DNA of 55,994 nucleotides, taken from Actinomycetales bacterium (GTDB taxonomy: Bacteria; Actinomycetota; Actinomycetes; Actinomycetales; Microbacteriaceae). Location: the NCBI GenBank assembly GCA_015655415.1, contig JAATFB010000100.1, positions 1 to 55,994 of the forward strand. Direction: 5' to 3'. Positions 1 through 7,773 of the stretch are shown here, in pieces (positions within the stretch are counted from its first letter, which is position 1; each line of letters opens with the position of its first letter). A program made the position numbers and the translations under genes. The notes beneath the pieces were generated by a model. The model saw only the letters and a program-made list of their open reading frames with translations. It searched no databases and was not told the origin of the DNA.

Positions 1-198
1 CACGAAGGGAACGATGTCGAGGAAGCGCTCCGAGACCGTCGCGACGAGGTCGTGCTGGTCCTCGGCGCCGTTGTACGCGCGTTCGTCGACGATCTGTCCG
101 GCGTAGGTGCGCACGAAGAACACGTACACGGCGATGAAGGCGGCGAGCAGGCCGAGCGCTGACACGAAGTACGGCCACGCTCGCGGTCTCGGGTTCAC
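1..198 (-). CDS. PAP2-like membrane phosphatase, N-terminal fragment (cut by window edge)
   Basis: The reading frame starts at GTG 198-196 and runs off the left edge, giving 66 codons. The visible protein starts VNPRPRAWPYFVSALG, followed by a hydrophobic stretch (about residues 8-31) and then the soluble segment TYAGQIVDERAYNGAEDQHD. A TM followed by VRTYAGQ-DERA looks like the start of actinobacterial PAP2-family phosphatases, but the catalytic motifs lie outside the window, so this is only a resemblance. A GAGGA-like sequence precedes the start. The gene follows purA on the same strand, with a strong inverted repeat between them. It could equally be another small membrane protein with this N-terminus. 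Confidence 0.5.
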   Translation of the reverse strand, partial: MNPRPRAWPYFVSALGLLAAFIAVYVFFVRTYAGQIVDERAYNGAEDQHDLVATVSERFLDIVPFV

Positions 199-260
199 GG
201 CACAATCCTCACACTGCGTCTCGCTCGGGCGCGCGGTCCCCAGCCGGGGCCTCGACCCCG

Positions 261-319
261 CCCAGAAGCCACAAGACGTCGCCACGTCCCCGGCATATCG
301 ACGTCTTGCGGCTTCTGGG
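261..319. repeat. 20-bp near-perfect inverted repeat, 19-nt loop
   Basis: The left arm CCCAGAAGCCACAAGACGTC (261-280) pairs with the right arm at 300-319 with one mismatch, which would be a G-U pair in RNA. It sits between the purA stop and the downstream PAP2-like gene. There is no T-tract, so it could be a terminator or processing hairpin for purA, or a mobile REP/MITE-like element. Confidence 0.75.
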
Positions 320-356
320 TCGGTTCTCGGATCGGTTCCGGGGGCGCAGGAGCCGC

Positions 357-1643
357 TCAGGCCAGCAGGTCGTGCCGCACGACGATCGCGTCGCGGGACG
401 GCCCGACGCCGATCGCGGAGAACCGGGCACCGGACATCCCCTCCAGCGCCAGCACGTAGCGCCGCGCGTTCTCCGGAAGGTCCTGAAAGCTCCGCGCACC
501 CTGGATGTCCTCGCTCCAGCCCGGGAGCTCCTCGTAGATGGGCACGGCGTGGTGGAAGTCGGTCTGCGACGACGGCACCTCGTCGTGCCTGACGCCGTCG
601 ACGTCGTAGGCCACGCACACGGGGATGCGCTCCAGACCGGTGAGCGTGTCGAGCTTCGTGAGCACGAAGTCGGTCACGCCGTTCACACGCGTGGCGTACC
701 GGGCGATCGGCGCGTCGTACCAGCCCGTGCGGCGCGGGCGGCCGGTGGTGGTGCCGAACTCGGCGCCACGCTGCCTCAGCCACTCGCCCCTCTCGTCGTC
801 AAGCTCGGTCGGGAACGGGCCGGCCCCCACACGCGTGGTGTACGCCTTGACGATCGCGATCACGCGGTCGATGCGGTTGGGCCCCACCCCAGACCCCGTC
901 GCGGCGCCGCCCGCCGTCGAGGAGGAAGAGGTGACGAACGGATAGGTGCCGTGGTCGACGTCGAGCATGGTGGCCTGGCCCGCCTCGAACAGCACCTGCC
1001 TGCCCTCGTCGAGCGCCCGGTTGAGCAGCAGCGACGTGTCGGCCATCATCGGACGCACCCGCTCGGCGTACGACAGCAGGTCTTCGACGACCTCGTCCAC
1101 GGTGATCGCCCGGCGGTTGTACACCTTCACCAGCAGATGGTTCTTCTGGTCGAGCGCCCCCTCCACCTTCTGGCGGAGGATGCCCTCGTCGAGCAGGTCC
1201 TGCACGCGGATCCCGACCCGGTTGATCTTGTCGGCATAGGTGGGCCCGATGCCGCGCCCCGTCGTGCCGATCTGGCGCTTGCCGAGGAAGCGCTCCGTCA
1301 CCTTGTCCATCGTGCGGTGGTACTGCGTGATGATGTGCGCGTTCGAGGAGATCACCAGGCGAGACACGTCCACCCCGCGGGCGACGAGTCCATCGAGCTC
1401 CTGGAACAGCACCTCGAGGTCCACCACGACGCCGTTGCCGATGACGGGCGTGACGCCCTCGGTGAGGATGCCCGAGGGCAGCAGATGCAGCGCGTACTTC
1501 TCGTCGCCGATCACCACGGTGTGGCCGGCGTTGTTGCCGCCGTTGAACTTGACGACGTAGTCGATGCGACCGCCCAGGAGATCGGTCGCCTTGCCCTTGC
1601 CCTCGTCGCCCCACTGGGCTCCGACGATCACAGTTGCAGGCAT
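357..1643 (-). CDS. purA: Adenylosuccinate synthetase
   Basis: Cytoplasmic enzyme that joins IMP and aspartate using GTP to give adenylosuccinate, the first committed step to AMP. The 428-aa protein has normal family length. The N-terminal GTP loop [11 protein letters not shown] (residues 8-18) contains catalytic Asp13, and GNNAGHTVV carries catalytic His41. [10 protein letters not shown] binds IMP, and conserved TTTGRPRR and LTKLDTL segments follow in the second half. The ATG start has a good GGAGGG ribosome binding site 9 nt upstream, and a TAGGAT -10-like hexamer lies about 50 nt upstream. It follows the DUF3151 gene on the same strand after 92 nt and may be read from both promoters. Confidence 0.98.
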   Translation of the reverse strand: MPATVIVGAQWGDEGKGKATDLLGGRIDYVVKFNGGNNAGHTVVIGDEKYALHLLPSGILTEGVTPVIGNGVVVDLEVLFQELDGLVARGVDVSRLVISSNAHIITQYHRTMDKVTERFLGKRQIGTTGRGIGPTYADKINRVGIRVQDLLDEGILRQKVEGALDQKNHLLVKVYNRRAITVDEVVEDLLSYAERVRPMMADTSLLLNRALDEGRQVLFEAGQATMLDVDHGTYPFVTSSSSTAGGAATGSGVGPNRIDRVIAIVKAYTTRVGAGPFPTELDDERGEWLRQRGAEFGTTTGRPRRTGWYDAPIARYATRVNGVTDFVLTKLDTLTGLERIPVCVAYDVDGVRHDEVPSSQTDFHHAVPIYEELPGWSEDIQGARSFQDLPENARRYVLALEGMSGARFSAIGVGPSRDAIVVRHDLLA

Positions 1644-1691
1644 CGCGTTTCCCTCCGGACGGCTCGCCGGTCGGGGCGGCTCGTCCGATCC

Positions 1692-1697
1692 ATCCTA
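1692..1697 (-). promoter_or_regulatory. Putative -10 element of purA
   Basis: TAGGAT on the minus strand matches the TANNNT -10 consensus and would give a leader of about 42 nt containing the GGAGGG ribosome binding site. This contrasts with the leaderless starts of several neighbouring genes. No clear -35 is visible. Confidence 0.4.
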
Positions 1698-1735
1698 ACG
1701 GCGCTCGTGCACCGGCTCCGGCCGGAGCCGAGCGC

Positions 1736-2242
1736 TCAGTCCTCGCCGCGGATGACGATCGACTCGGTCGGCGGCGCGGGATCCTGCACCGGGATCGGTG
1801 CCGTGCGGGACGCCTCGATCTCCGCGACGGCCGTCGGATCCGCCTGACCGAGGAGCTCCGTGAGGCGCGCGACCTCCTCGGTCTCGCCGATCGCGGCCGC
1901 GGCCCGGCGCAGGGCGTAGAACGAGCGCAGCACGCCTCGGTTCGGCTCGTGGCTCCAGGGGATCGCTCCGCGGCCCGTCCAGCCCGCCGCCTCCAGCGCC
2001 TCGATGCCCCGGTGGTAGCCGACGCGGGCGTACGCGTAGGACTCGAGGGGCGAGGCGGGGTCGAACGTGGCGTCCGCCAGCCTGGCCCATCCGAGGCTGG
2101 ACCGCGGATACCTCGCCACGACCAGTCTCAGCACATCGGGTTCGCCGCCGGCGTCGAGAAGCTCGACGACCAGATCCCGCTCTGCGTCGAGACGGATCAC
2201 TGGCTGGTCTTCCGGCTGAGCGGCCGGGCGGTCGGCGGTCAT
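1736..2242 (-). CDS. DUF3151 family protein
   Basis: A soluble protein of about 168 aa of unknown function, recognised by the actinobacterial DUF3151 pattern: SSLGWARLADATF, YAYARVGYHRGIEALEAAGW, IPWSHEPNRGVLRSFYALRRAA. The ORF stays open upstream to 2440, but the added N-terminus is low-complexity Arg/Pro/Ser encoded by a repeat. I chose ATG 2242 because a TAGCAT -10 hexamer (2250-2255) lies exactly 7 nt upstream, the leaderless arrangement seen at many genes here. ATG 2251 overlaps that hexamer. The gene precedes purA on the same strand. Length and pattern fit the family; no catalytic residues are known to me. Confidence 0.85.
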   Translation of the reverse strand: MTADRPAAQPEDQPVIRLDAERDLVVELLDAGGEPDVLRLVVARYPRSSLGWARLADATFDPASPLESYAYARVGYHRGIEALEAAGWTGRGAIPWSHEPNRGVLRSFYALRRAAAAIGETEEVARLTELLGQADPTAVAEIEASRTAPIPVQDPAPPTESIVIRGED

Positions 2243-2249
2243 ATCGCCC

Positions 2250-2255
2250 ATGCTA
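2250..2255 (-). promoter_or_regulatory. Leaderless -10 element for the DUF3151 gene
   Basis: TAGCAT on the minus strand is followed by 7 nt and then ATG, so transcription would start at or next to the start codon. This decides the start of the gene. Confidence 0.5.
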
Positions 2256-2372
2256 GTCAGGCCGGCAGCGGGCACCGGGCGACGTGCGGACGGCTCCCAG
2301 GCATCCCCGACGGGGGCGCTGGGACGCGGCATGCCCTCCCGGGACCGCGAGCGGCTGGCCGCAGCATGAGGG

Positions 2373-2463
2373 CACAGGTCGCGGGCACAGGTCGCGGATG
2401 CAGGGCTCGGCCACAGGTCGCGGATGCAGTGCTCGGCCACAGGGCGCGGACACAGAGCGCGCT
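2373..2463. repeat. 26-bp degenerate tandem repeat
   Basis: The unit begins CACAGGTCGCGGATGCAG. A half copy starts at 2373, full copies at 2386 and 2412, and a decayed copy at 2438. The repeat fills the divergent intergenic region between the DUF3151 gene and the TetR gene, upstream of the TetR promoter. It creates spurious open frames on both strands. Confidence 0.8.
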
Positions 2464-2480
2464 GCGCCTAACGTGCACAT

Positions 2481-2501
2481 TAGTGTGCAGTTTAGTACAC
2501 T
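2481..2501 (+). promoter_or_regulatory. TetR promoter with overlapping palindromic operator, leaderless
   Basis: The -10 hexamer TACACT (2496-2501) ends 6 nt before ATG 2508, so the mRNA is probably leaderless. An imperfect palindrome AGTGTGC-N6-GTACACT (2482-2501) lies over the -10, and GTGCAC occurs just upstream. An operator overlapping the promoter of a tetR-type gene implies autorepression. Confidence 0.6.
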
Positions 2502-2507
2502 GGTCTC

Positions 2508-3185
2508 ATGCCGGGGGCCTCCGAACGACCGCAACGCGTGCGCGCACCGCGCCGTGACGCCGCCGCGAACCGCGCCGCCCTCATCGAGGCGGCGGCACGG
2601 GTGCTCAACCGCGACGTCGACGCCTCGCTGGAGACGATCGCCGCCGAAGCCGGGCTGACCAGGCGCGCCGTGTACGGGCACTTCGCCACCCGCGACGACC
2701 TCGTGCGCGAGGTGCTGGCACGGGGCGCCGCGCGCGTCGCGGCATCCATCGTGCCCATCGAGCATCCGGATGCCCGCATCGAGATCGCCCTGTACGGCGC
2801 GACCCTCTGGCGCGAGGTGCAGCATGCCAGCGTGACCGCGGAGTTCGCGGTGCGCGGCCCGCACATGGAGCTGGTCGCCCGCGCGCTGGAGCCCGCGCGC
2901 GTCAAGCTGCGCGAGACGGTGCGACGCGGCGCACGCGAGGGCGTGCTGCGCCGGGACATCCCGCCGGGAACGCTCGCACGACTGATCGAGCATGCCGCCA
3001 TCGGCGTGCTCGCCGAGGCCACGCACGAGGGCCTCGGCGAGCGCGCGGGACACCAGCTGGTGATGATCACGGCGCTCAGCGTGGCGGGCTTGGGATGGCA
3101 CGAGGCCGATGAGCTGGTGGCGACCACGCCCGAGCTGGCCCGCCCCGCACAGGGCGCGACGACGACGAGGGGAGCGCAGGCGTGA
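2508..3185 (+). CDS. TetR/AcrR family transcriptional regulator
   Basis: A 225-aa dimeric repressor type. The N-terminal TetR helix-turn-helix spans about residues 25-70, with the recognition part LETIAAEAGLTRRAVYGHFATRDDLV (about 41-66) typical of the family. The C-terminal ligand-binding domain is all-helical. The gene is first in a three-gene operon and overlaps the next by 4 bp (GTGA). The palindrome over its promoter indicates autoregulation and control of the YhgE-type membrane protein downstream. The inducer cannot be read from sequence. By analogy with similar TetR/ABC-2 pairs it may be a lipophilic or toxic compound; that is inference. Confidence 0.93.
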   Translation: MPGASERPQRVRAPRRDAAANRAALIEAAARVLNRDVDASLETIAAEAGLTRRAVYGHFATRDDLVREVLARGAARVAASIVPIEHPDARIEIALYGATLWREVQHASVTAEFAVRGPHMELVARALEPARVKLRETVRRGAREGVLRRDIPPGTLARLIEHAAIGVLAEATHEGLGERAGHQLVMITALSVAGLGWHEADELVATTPELARPAQGATTTRGAQA

Positions 3186-3955
3186 GGATCGTGCTGAACG
3201 GGGTGTCGAAGCGACCAGCGCTCGACGCCGTGACGCTCGCCTACGGCACCGGGCAGGCCGTGCTGGCCCGCGCGGAGACCGAGCAGCGGCCCACGGTGCT
3301 GGGCCTGCTGGCATCCGGCCGGATGAGACCGGGCACCGGAACGGTGACGCTCGACGGTCAGGCGGACGCCGCAGCCCTCCGACGCTCGATCGCCCTCGTC
3401 GACGCTCCCGCGGTGAGCGATCCGGCGCCGAACTTCACGGTCGCCGGGGTCGCCGCCGAGGAGCTCATGTTCGCCGGGATGCCCTCCGGTCCCCGCGCGG
3501 TGAGCCGCGTCCTGGCATCGCTCGGGCTCTCGGAGCACGCGCGAGACGCGATCGGACAGGTGCCGCCAACGGCGCGCGTGCGCCTCCTGGTGGAGCTCGC
3601 GCTGCTGCGCGAAGGCGTGCGGGGCGTCGTGATCACCTCTCCCGACCGGCACGGCGGCGATCCCAACGCCTGGTGGGAGATCGCTCTCGACGTCGCCTCG
3701 CGCGGCTACGCCGTGCTCGTGATCGCCGGCGACGCGTCCGCGGCCGCGATCGCCGCCAGCTCGCTCGTCGAACGCCTCGAGGCGCCATGGGCGGGCGCCG
3801 TGCCCGGCGATGCCGACCCCGACGACGATCCCGCTCGCGACGACTCCGACACGCCCCTCCTGGACGAGGGCGTCCTGTCAGGACTTCCCGACGTGATCAC
3901 CCGGCCCGTGCCCCTAGGCCGCCCACTTACCGCACCTGAATCGAGCGACGAATGA
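3182..3955 (+). CDS. ABC ATPase-like protein lacking Walker A, signature and Walker B motifs
   Basis: 257 aa with GTG start overlapping the tetR stop (GTGA). The beginning aligns by eye with ABC ATPases: MRIVLNGVSKRPALDAVTL, then GLLASGRMRPGTGTVTLDG, which is where ATPases read LLAGLLRPTSGxVxLDG. The Walker A position reads AETEQRPT (about residues 31-38) instead of GxxGxGKS/T. The signature position reads PPTARVRLLVELALL (about 129-143) with no LSGGQ. The Walker B position reads RGVVITSPDRHG with no LLLDEP. It therefore looks like a catalytically dead ABC homologue that kept its fold. It overlaps the YhgE-type gene by 4 bp (ATGA) and is probably its partner or regulator. The frame is intact with normal codon use, so it is not an obvious pseudogene. 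Confidence 0.75.
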   Translation: MRIVLNGVSKRPALDAVTLAYGTGQAVLARAETEQRPTVLGLLASGRMRPGTGTVTLDGQADAAALRRSIALVDAPAVSDPAPNFTVAGVAAEELMFAGMPSGPRAVSRVLASLGLSEHARDAIGQVPPTARVRLLVELALLREGVRGVVITSPDRHGGDPNAWWEIALDVASRGYAVLVIAGDASAAAIAASSLVERLEAPWAGAVPGDADPDDDPARDDSDTPLLDEGVLSGLPDVITRPVPLGRPLTAPESSDE

Positions 3956-5847
3956 AAGTGCCCCAGATGATCGCGGCGGAGCTGCGCCGCCTCACCGCCA
4001 GCCGCATGGCGACGATCGCGCTGCTCGCCCTGATGTGCGTTCCCGTGATCTACGGCGCCCTGTACCTGTGGGCGAACCAGGATCCATACGCCAAGCTCGA
4101 GAAGATCCCCGCCGCGATCGTCGTGGCCGACGACGGCGCCACGGTGGACGGCAAGGCGGTCGACTACGGATCGAGGGTGGCCGACCGCCTCGTGGACGAC
4201 GGTACCTTCCAGTGGCACCGCGTCTCGGCTGCGACCGCGGCGGAGGGCCTGGACGAGCAGCGGTACGACTTCGCCATCACGTTCCCGGCGACGTTCTCGC
4301 GCCGGCTGGCGAGCGCGTCAACCTCCGCCCCCGTGCGGGCCACCGTGACCCTGACCACCAACGACACGAACAGCTACCTGGCGTCCACGATCGGTCAGCA
4401 GGCCGCGCAGACGATCAAGGCGTCCATCGTGCAGGAGGTGAACCGCGAGGCGGCGAGCCGGTTCCTGCTCGCCCTGGCGGACGTCCGCTCCAGTCTCTCC
4501 GACGCCGCGGACGCCGCCGGACGGATCGCCGAGGGCGCTCAGAGCGCGCAGTCCGGCGCCGGCGCCCTCGCCGACGGGACCACGGCTCTGGCGTCCGGCT
4601 CCGCGACGCTGCGCGACGGCTTGGACGCCCTGTCCTCGCAGACCGCCGCGCTGCCATCGCAGACCGCTCGCCTGGCGGCGGGAGCGCAGCAGGTGGCCGA
4701 CGGCGACACGAGGCTGGCGGCAGTCGCCGACAGGGCCGGCTCGCTCGCCCAGCAGGCCGCGGACGCCGTGCCGGATGTCCGGGCCAGGATCATCGCCGAC
4801 CTGCAGGCACAGGGCGTCGACCAGGCGACGATCGACCAGGTGATCGGGCAGCTCGACCAGCTCGGTGGAGCCGTGACCGACGGCAACCAGCAGGTGCAGA
4901 GCGCCGTCTCGCAGGTGAACCAGCTCGCCGACGGGTCCCGGCAGGTGGCGACGGGAGCGTCGCAGCTGGCGGCGTCCGCTCCCGCGCTGGCGGGCGGGAT
5001 CCAGCAGGCCGCGAGCGGCGCGTCACAGCTCGCCGACGGGTCCGCGCAGGCGGCATCGGGCGCCGCGTCGCTGCGCGACGGCCTCGGCACGCTGGCCGAC
5101 GGCACGTCCAGACTCGCGTCGGGTCTCGACGACGGAGTGAAGCGCATCCCGCACACCACGGCATCCGAGCGGGCGGCGCAGGCCAAGACCATCGCCGACC
5201 CTGTTCGGCTCGCGAACTCCAAGCAGGCGAGCGCGGGGACGTACGGCGCCGGCCTCGCCCCGTTCTTCATGTCGCTGTCGGCATGGATCGGCATCTACGC
5301 GCTCTTCCTCATCGTCAAGCCGGTGTCGCGGCGCGCCATCACCGCGTTGCGCTCCCCGCTCCGCGTCACCCTGGCGGGCTGGCTGACGCCCGCTCTGCTC
5401 GGCGTGGTGCAGATGGCCGGGCTCTATGCGATCGTCGCGGGCGCCCTGCGCTTCCCGGTGAGCGATCCCGCAGCGACCTTCGGTGTCATGGCACTGGCGT
5501 CGGTGACGTTCGCCGCGATCATCCTGGCCCTCAACGTGTGGCTGGGAAGCGTCGGCCAGTTCCTCGGACTGGTGCTGATGGTGCTGCAGCTGGTGACGGC
5601 GGGCGGGACGTTCCCCTGGCAGACGCTGCCCGCACCGCTCGCCTGGCTGCACCATGGTCTGCCCATGTCGTATGCCGTGGACGGCATACGACAGACCATG
5701 TATGGCGGGAACCCGGCGCTCACCGGCGGGGATGCGCTCTTCCTCCTGATGTGGCTGGCGATCGCGCTCGTGGTCACCGCCATAGGGGTGATCCGGATGA
5801 CGCACCACCGCACGTTGCACGACCTCCAGCCCAGCCTCATCGGCTGA
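3952..5847 (+). CDS. YhgE/Pip family ABC-2-type membrane protein
   Basis: 631-aa integral membrane protein. One N-terminal TM (about residues 18-40) is followed by a roughly 390-residue extracytoplasmic region and then about six C-terminal TMs (about residues 440-620). The outer region is rich in Ala, Gly, Gln and Asp with recurring Leu-Ala-x-Gly / Leu-x-Asp-Gly turns (GALADGTTALASG, QLADGSRQVATGASQLA), as in YhgE/Pip proteins. Family members are ABC-2-like; Lactococcus Pip is a phage receptor and others are tied to drug or secretion functions. It overlaps the degenerate ATPase gene by ATGA, so the two are translationally coupled under the TetR promoter. Substrate is unknown. Confidence 0.9.
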   Translation: MKVPQMIAAELRRLTASRMATIALLALMCVPVIYGALYLWANQDPYAKLEKIPAAIVVADDGATVDGKAVDYGSRVADRLVDDGTFQWHRVSAATAAEGLDEQRYDFAITFPATFSRRLASASTSAPVRATVTLTTNDTNSYLASTIGQQAAQTIKASIVQEVNREAASRFLLALADVRSSLSDAADAAGRIAEGAQSAQSGAGALADGTTALASGSATLRDGLDALSSQTAALPSQTARLAAGAQQVADGDTRLAAVADRAGSLAQQAADAVPDVRARIIADLQAQGVDQATIDQVIGQLDQLGGAVTDGNQQVQSAVSQVNQLADGSRQVATGASQLAASAPALAGGIQQAASGASQLADGSAQAASGAASLRDGLGTLADGTSRLASGLDDGVKRIPHTTASERAAQAKTIADPVRLANSKQASAGTYGAGLAPFFMSLSAWIGIYALFLIVKPVSRRAITALRSPLRVTLAGWLTPALLGVVQMAGLYAIVAGALRFPVSDPAATFGVMALASVTFAAIILALNVWLGSVGQFLGLVLMVLQLVTAGGTFPWQTLPAPLAWLHHGLPMSYAVDGIRQTMYGGNPALTGGDALFLLMWLAIALVVTAIGVIRMTHHRTLHDLQPSLIG

Positions 5848-5870
5848 CCCGCCCGGCCCCTCCCCGGTCC

Positions 5871-5922
5871 GGTCCCGATCCCTCCGCCGGTCCCGACCCC
5901 TCCGCCCGGTCCCGATCCCGAG
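5871..5922. repeat. 18-19-bp tandem repeat, about 2.8 copies
   Basis: Units start GGTCCCGATCCCTCCGCC at 5871, with near copies at 5889 and about 5908. It lies in the 197-nt gap between the YhgE-type gene and the phosphodiesterase gene. No RNA or coding signal is seen in this gap beyond the promoter at its right end. Confidence 0.7.
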
Positions 5923-6032
5923 AAGCCAGTTCGCGTCGCTTCGGGGCTGGGATGAGTGCACTTCGTGGCTTGTCGACCCGGGGAGCCCGGCCCTGGACCC
6001 GGGGGCGGAGTGGGAGCGGGGTAGGGGCGGGG

Positions 6033-6038
6033 TAGGGT
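6033..6038 (+). promoter_or_regulatory. Leaderless -10 element of the phosphodiesterase gene
   Basis: TAGGGT followed by GGCGGC and the GTG start at 6045. The 6-nt spacing fits transcription starting at the start codon; no ribosome binding site is present. Confidence 0.5.
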
Positions 6039-6044
6039 GGCGGC

Positions 6045-6905
6045 GTGACGGCATCCCACCAGCCGAGCGCTGACCTGCGCATCCTGCACATCAGCGACAC
6101 GCACCTCTTCGGTGACGCGTCGCTGCACTACGACGTCGTCGATACGACCGCCGCGCTGGAGCGAGTGCTCGCCGCGGCATCCGAGATCCCGGACATCGAT
6201 GTCGTGGTGCTGTCGGGGGACCTCAGCGAGGACGGCACCGTGCGGTCCTATCGCGCTCTGCGCGACCTGGTGGAGCCGTGGGCGGCCGATCGCGGTGCGA
6301 CGGCGGTGTATGCCATGGGCAACCACGACGACCCGGACGCCTTCAACGAGGTGCTCGGACCGCGCACCCGGGTGCATGCGCTCGGCCGGCATCGGATCGT
6401 GACGCTCGACTCTTCGGTGCCCGGTGCCGCATACGGGTCCGTGGATGCCGAGCAGCTCGCCTGGCTCTCCGCCCGCCTCGCCGATCCGGTCGACCTCGGC
6501 ACGGTGCTGGTCGTGCACCATCCGCCGACCCGCGCAGTGACGCCGCTGCTGCGCCGCCTGGAGCTCGACGACCCGCACGCGCTTCTCGGCATCCTCGACG
6601 GCAGCGACGTCCGGCTCGTACTCTGCGGCCACTACCATCACGCGCTCGTCACGCTGGAGCGGGGCATCCCCGTCGTCGTGGCGCCGGGCGTGACGAACAC
6701 CTCGGACGTGACGGCTCCGCCGGACGTGGAGCGGGCGCGGATCGGCGCGGGATTCGCGCTCGTCGACCTGCCGGCATCCGGCGCTCCGCGGGTCTCGATC
6801 GTCTCGGCGCCCGGCCCGCGCGACGGGGAGCTGGTGTTCGAGCTGGACGCCGCCGGAATCCGCGACGTCGCGGCATCGTTCGGAGCGCCGCGCCCACACG
6901 CCTGA
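6045..6905 (+). CDS. Metallophosphoesterase, cyclic-nucleotide phosphodiesterase (CpdA) type
   Basis: 286-aa calcineurin-like phosphoesterase. All family metal motifs are visible: SDTH (Asp18, His20), GDLSEDG (Asp59), GNHDD (Asn93, His94), VVHHPP (His158-159) and CGHYHH (194-199). This set and length match class III 3',5'-cyclic AMP phosphodiesterases such as CpdA and Rv0805, which hydrolyse cyclic nucleotides with two metal ions in the cytoplasm. Substrate range is broad in this family, so cAMP is likely but not proven. The start is GTG 6045, supported by a leaderless TAGGGT -10. It stands alone, converging on the RNA methyltransferase gene. Confidence 0.9.
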   Translation: MTASHQPSADLRILHISDTHLFGDASLHYDVVDTTAALERVLAAASEIPDIDVVVLSGDLSEDGTVRSYRALRDLVEPWAADRGATAVYAMGNHDDPDAFNEVLGPRTRVHALGRHRIVTLDSSVPGAAYGSVDAEQLAWLSARLADPVDLGTVLVVHHPPTRAVTPLLRRLELDDPHALLGILDGSDVRLVLCGHYHHALVTLERGIPVVVAPGVTNTSDVTAPPDVERARIGAGFALVDLPASGAPRVSIVSAPGPRDGELVFELDAAGIRDVAASFGAPRPHA

Positions 6906-7057
6906 GCCGGGCGGGCGCCCGGACCGCAGCGATGGCCGAGCCCTGCACCCGACATCGCCGCAGACAGCGCGCCGATCCTGCCAGCTCGTCTTCCTCGCCG
7001 CCGCCGTGCTGAATCCGCATCGGCACCTCACCACCGGTGCCAGGCGGCGGTCGTCGC

Positions 7058-7696
7058 CTACGCGTGCTGGAGAATCCACGCGTGCATGACGATCGCGGCG
7101 GCCGCCGACGCGTTGATCGACCGTGTGGAGCCGAACTGGGCGATCTCCAAGACGGAGTCCGCCGCCTCGATCGCCTCCCTCGAGAGTCCCGGCCCCTCCT
7201 GCCCGAACAGCAGCACGCAGCGCTCCGGCAACGCGAACGTCTCCAGGGGCACGCTGCCGGGCACGTTGTCGACGGCGATGATCGGCAGGGCGGCAGCCTC
7301 GGCCCATGAGACGAGATCGGCGATCGTGTCGTGGTGCGCGACGTGCTGATAGCGGTCGGTGACCATCGCGCCGCGCTTGTTCCAGCGTCGCCGTCCGACG
7401 ATGTGCACGGTCTCGGCGAGGAACGCATTGGCGCTTCTCACGATCGAGCCGATGTTCATGTCGTGCTGCCAGTTCTCGATGGCGACGTGAAAAGGATGCC
7501 GCCGCGCATCCAGCTCCGCCACGATCGCCTCGACACGCCAGTAGCGATACCGGTCGACCACGTTGCGCGTGTCGCCGTGCGCGAGCAGCTCCGGGTCGTA
7601 CCGGTCGTCGCGCGGCCAGGCGTCCGGGCCACCGGGCCACGGCCCCACCCCGTGCGTGGACGGCTCCGGGGTCGGCGGCTGAGGGTCGTGCTGCAC
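7058..7696 (-). CDS. SpoU/TrmH-type (SPOUT) RNA methyltransferase
   Basis: 212-aa 2'-O-methyltransferase family member using S-adenosylmethionine. The three SpoU motifs are present: NWQHDMNIGSIVRSANAF (about 75-92), VLLFGQEGPGLS (about 161-172) and IAQFGSTRSINASAAAAIVMH (about 185-205). The N-terminal 55 residues are Pro/Asp-rich and probably a small substrate-binding extension. The target nucleotide, tRNA or rRNA, cannot be assigned. The start is GTG 7696, with TAGGCT (7703-7708) 6 nt upstream indicating a leaderless mRNA. It is divergent from the HAD phosphatase gene. Confidence 0.93.
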   Translation of the reverse strand: MQHDPQPPTPEPSTHGVGPWPGGPDAWPRDDRYDPELLAHGDTRNVVDRYRYWRVEAIVAELDARRHPFHVAIENWQHDMNIGSIVRSANAFLAETVHIVGRRRWNKRGAMVTDRYQHVAHHDTIADLVSWAEAAALPIIAVDNVPGSVPLETFALPERCVLLFGQEGPGLSREAIEAADSVLEIAQFGSTRSINASAAAAIVMHAWILQHA

Positions 7697-7702
7697 GCGC
7701 TC

Positions 7703-7708
7703 AGCCTA
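7703..7708 (-). promoter_or_regulatory. Leaderless -10 element of the RNA methyltransferase gene
   Basis: TAGGCT on the minus strand, then 6 nt, then GTG 7696. The same TAGGCT-6-GTG arrangement recurs before the AEC transporter gene at 14472. Confidence 0.5.
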
Positions 7709-7773
7709 GGCGGGCGCTCCCGCGCCGCCCGTCTCCGGCTACCCTGGAGGCACCGCGAAAACGGGAGGCTCAC

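Noticed and set aside
2243-2440. 66-residue N-terminal extension of the DUF3151 protein
   Set aside because: It is encoded by the 26-bp repeat region and is low complexity; the TAGCAT -10 fixes the start at 2242.
5424-7640. 738-aa open frame on the minus strand
   Set aside because: It is antisense to the YhgE-type and phosphodiesterase genes and has the Arg/Gly-rich composition of a high-GC shadow frame. No family motif is seen.
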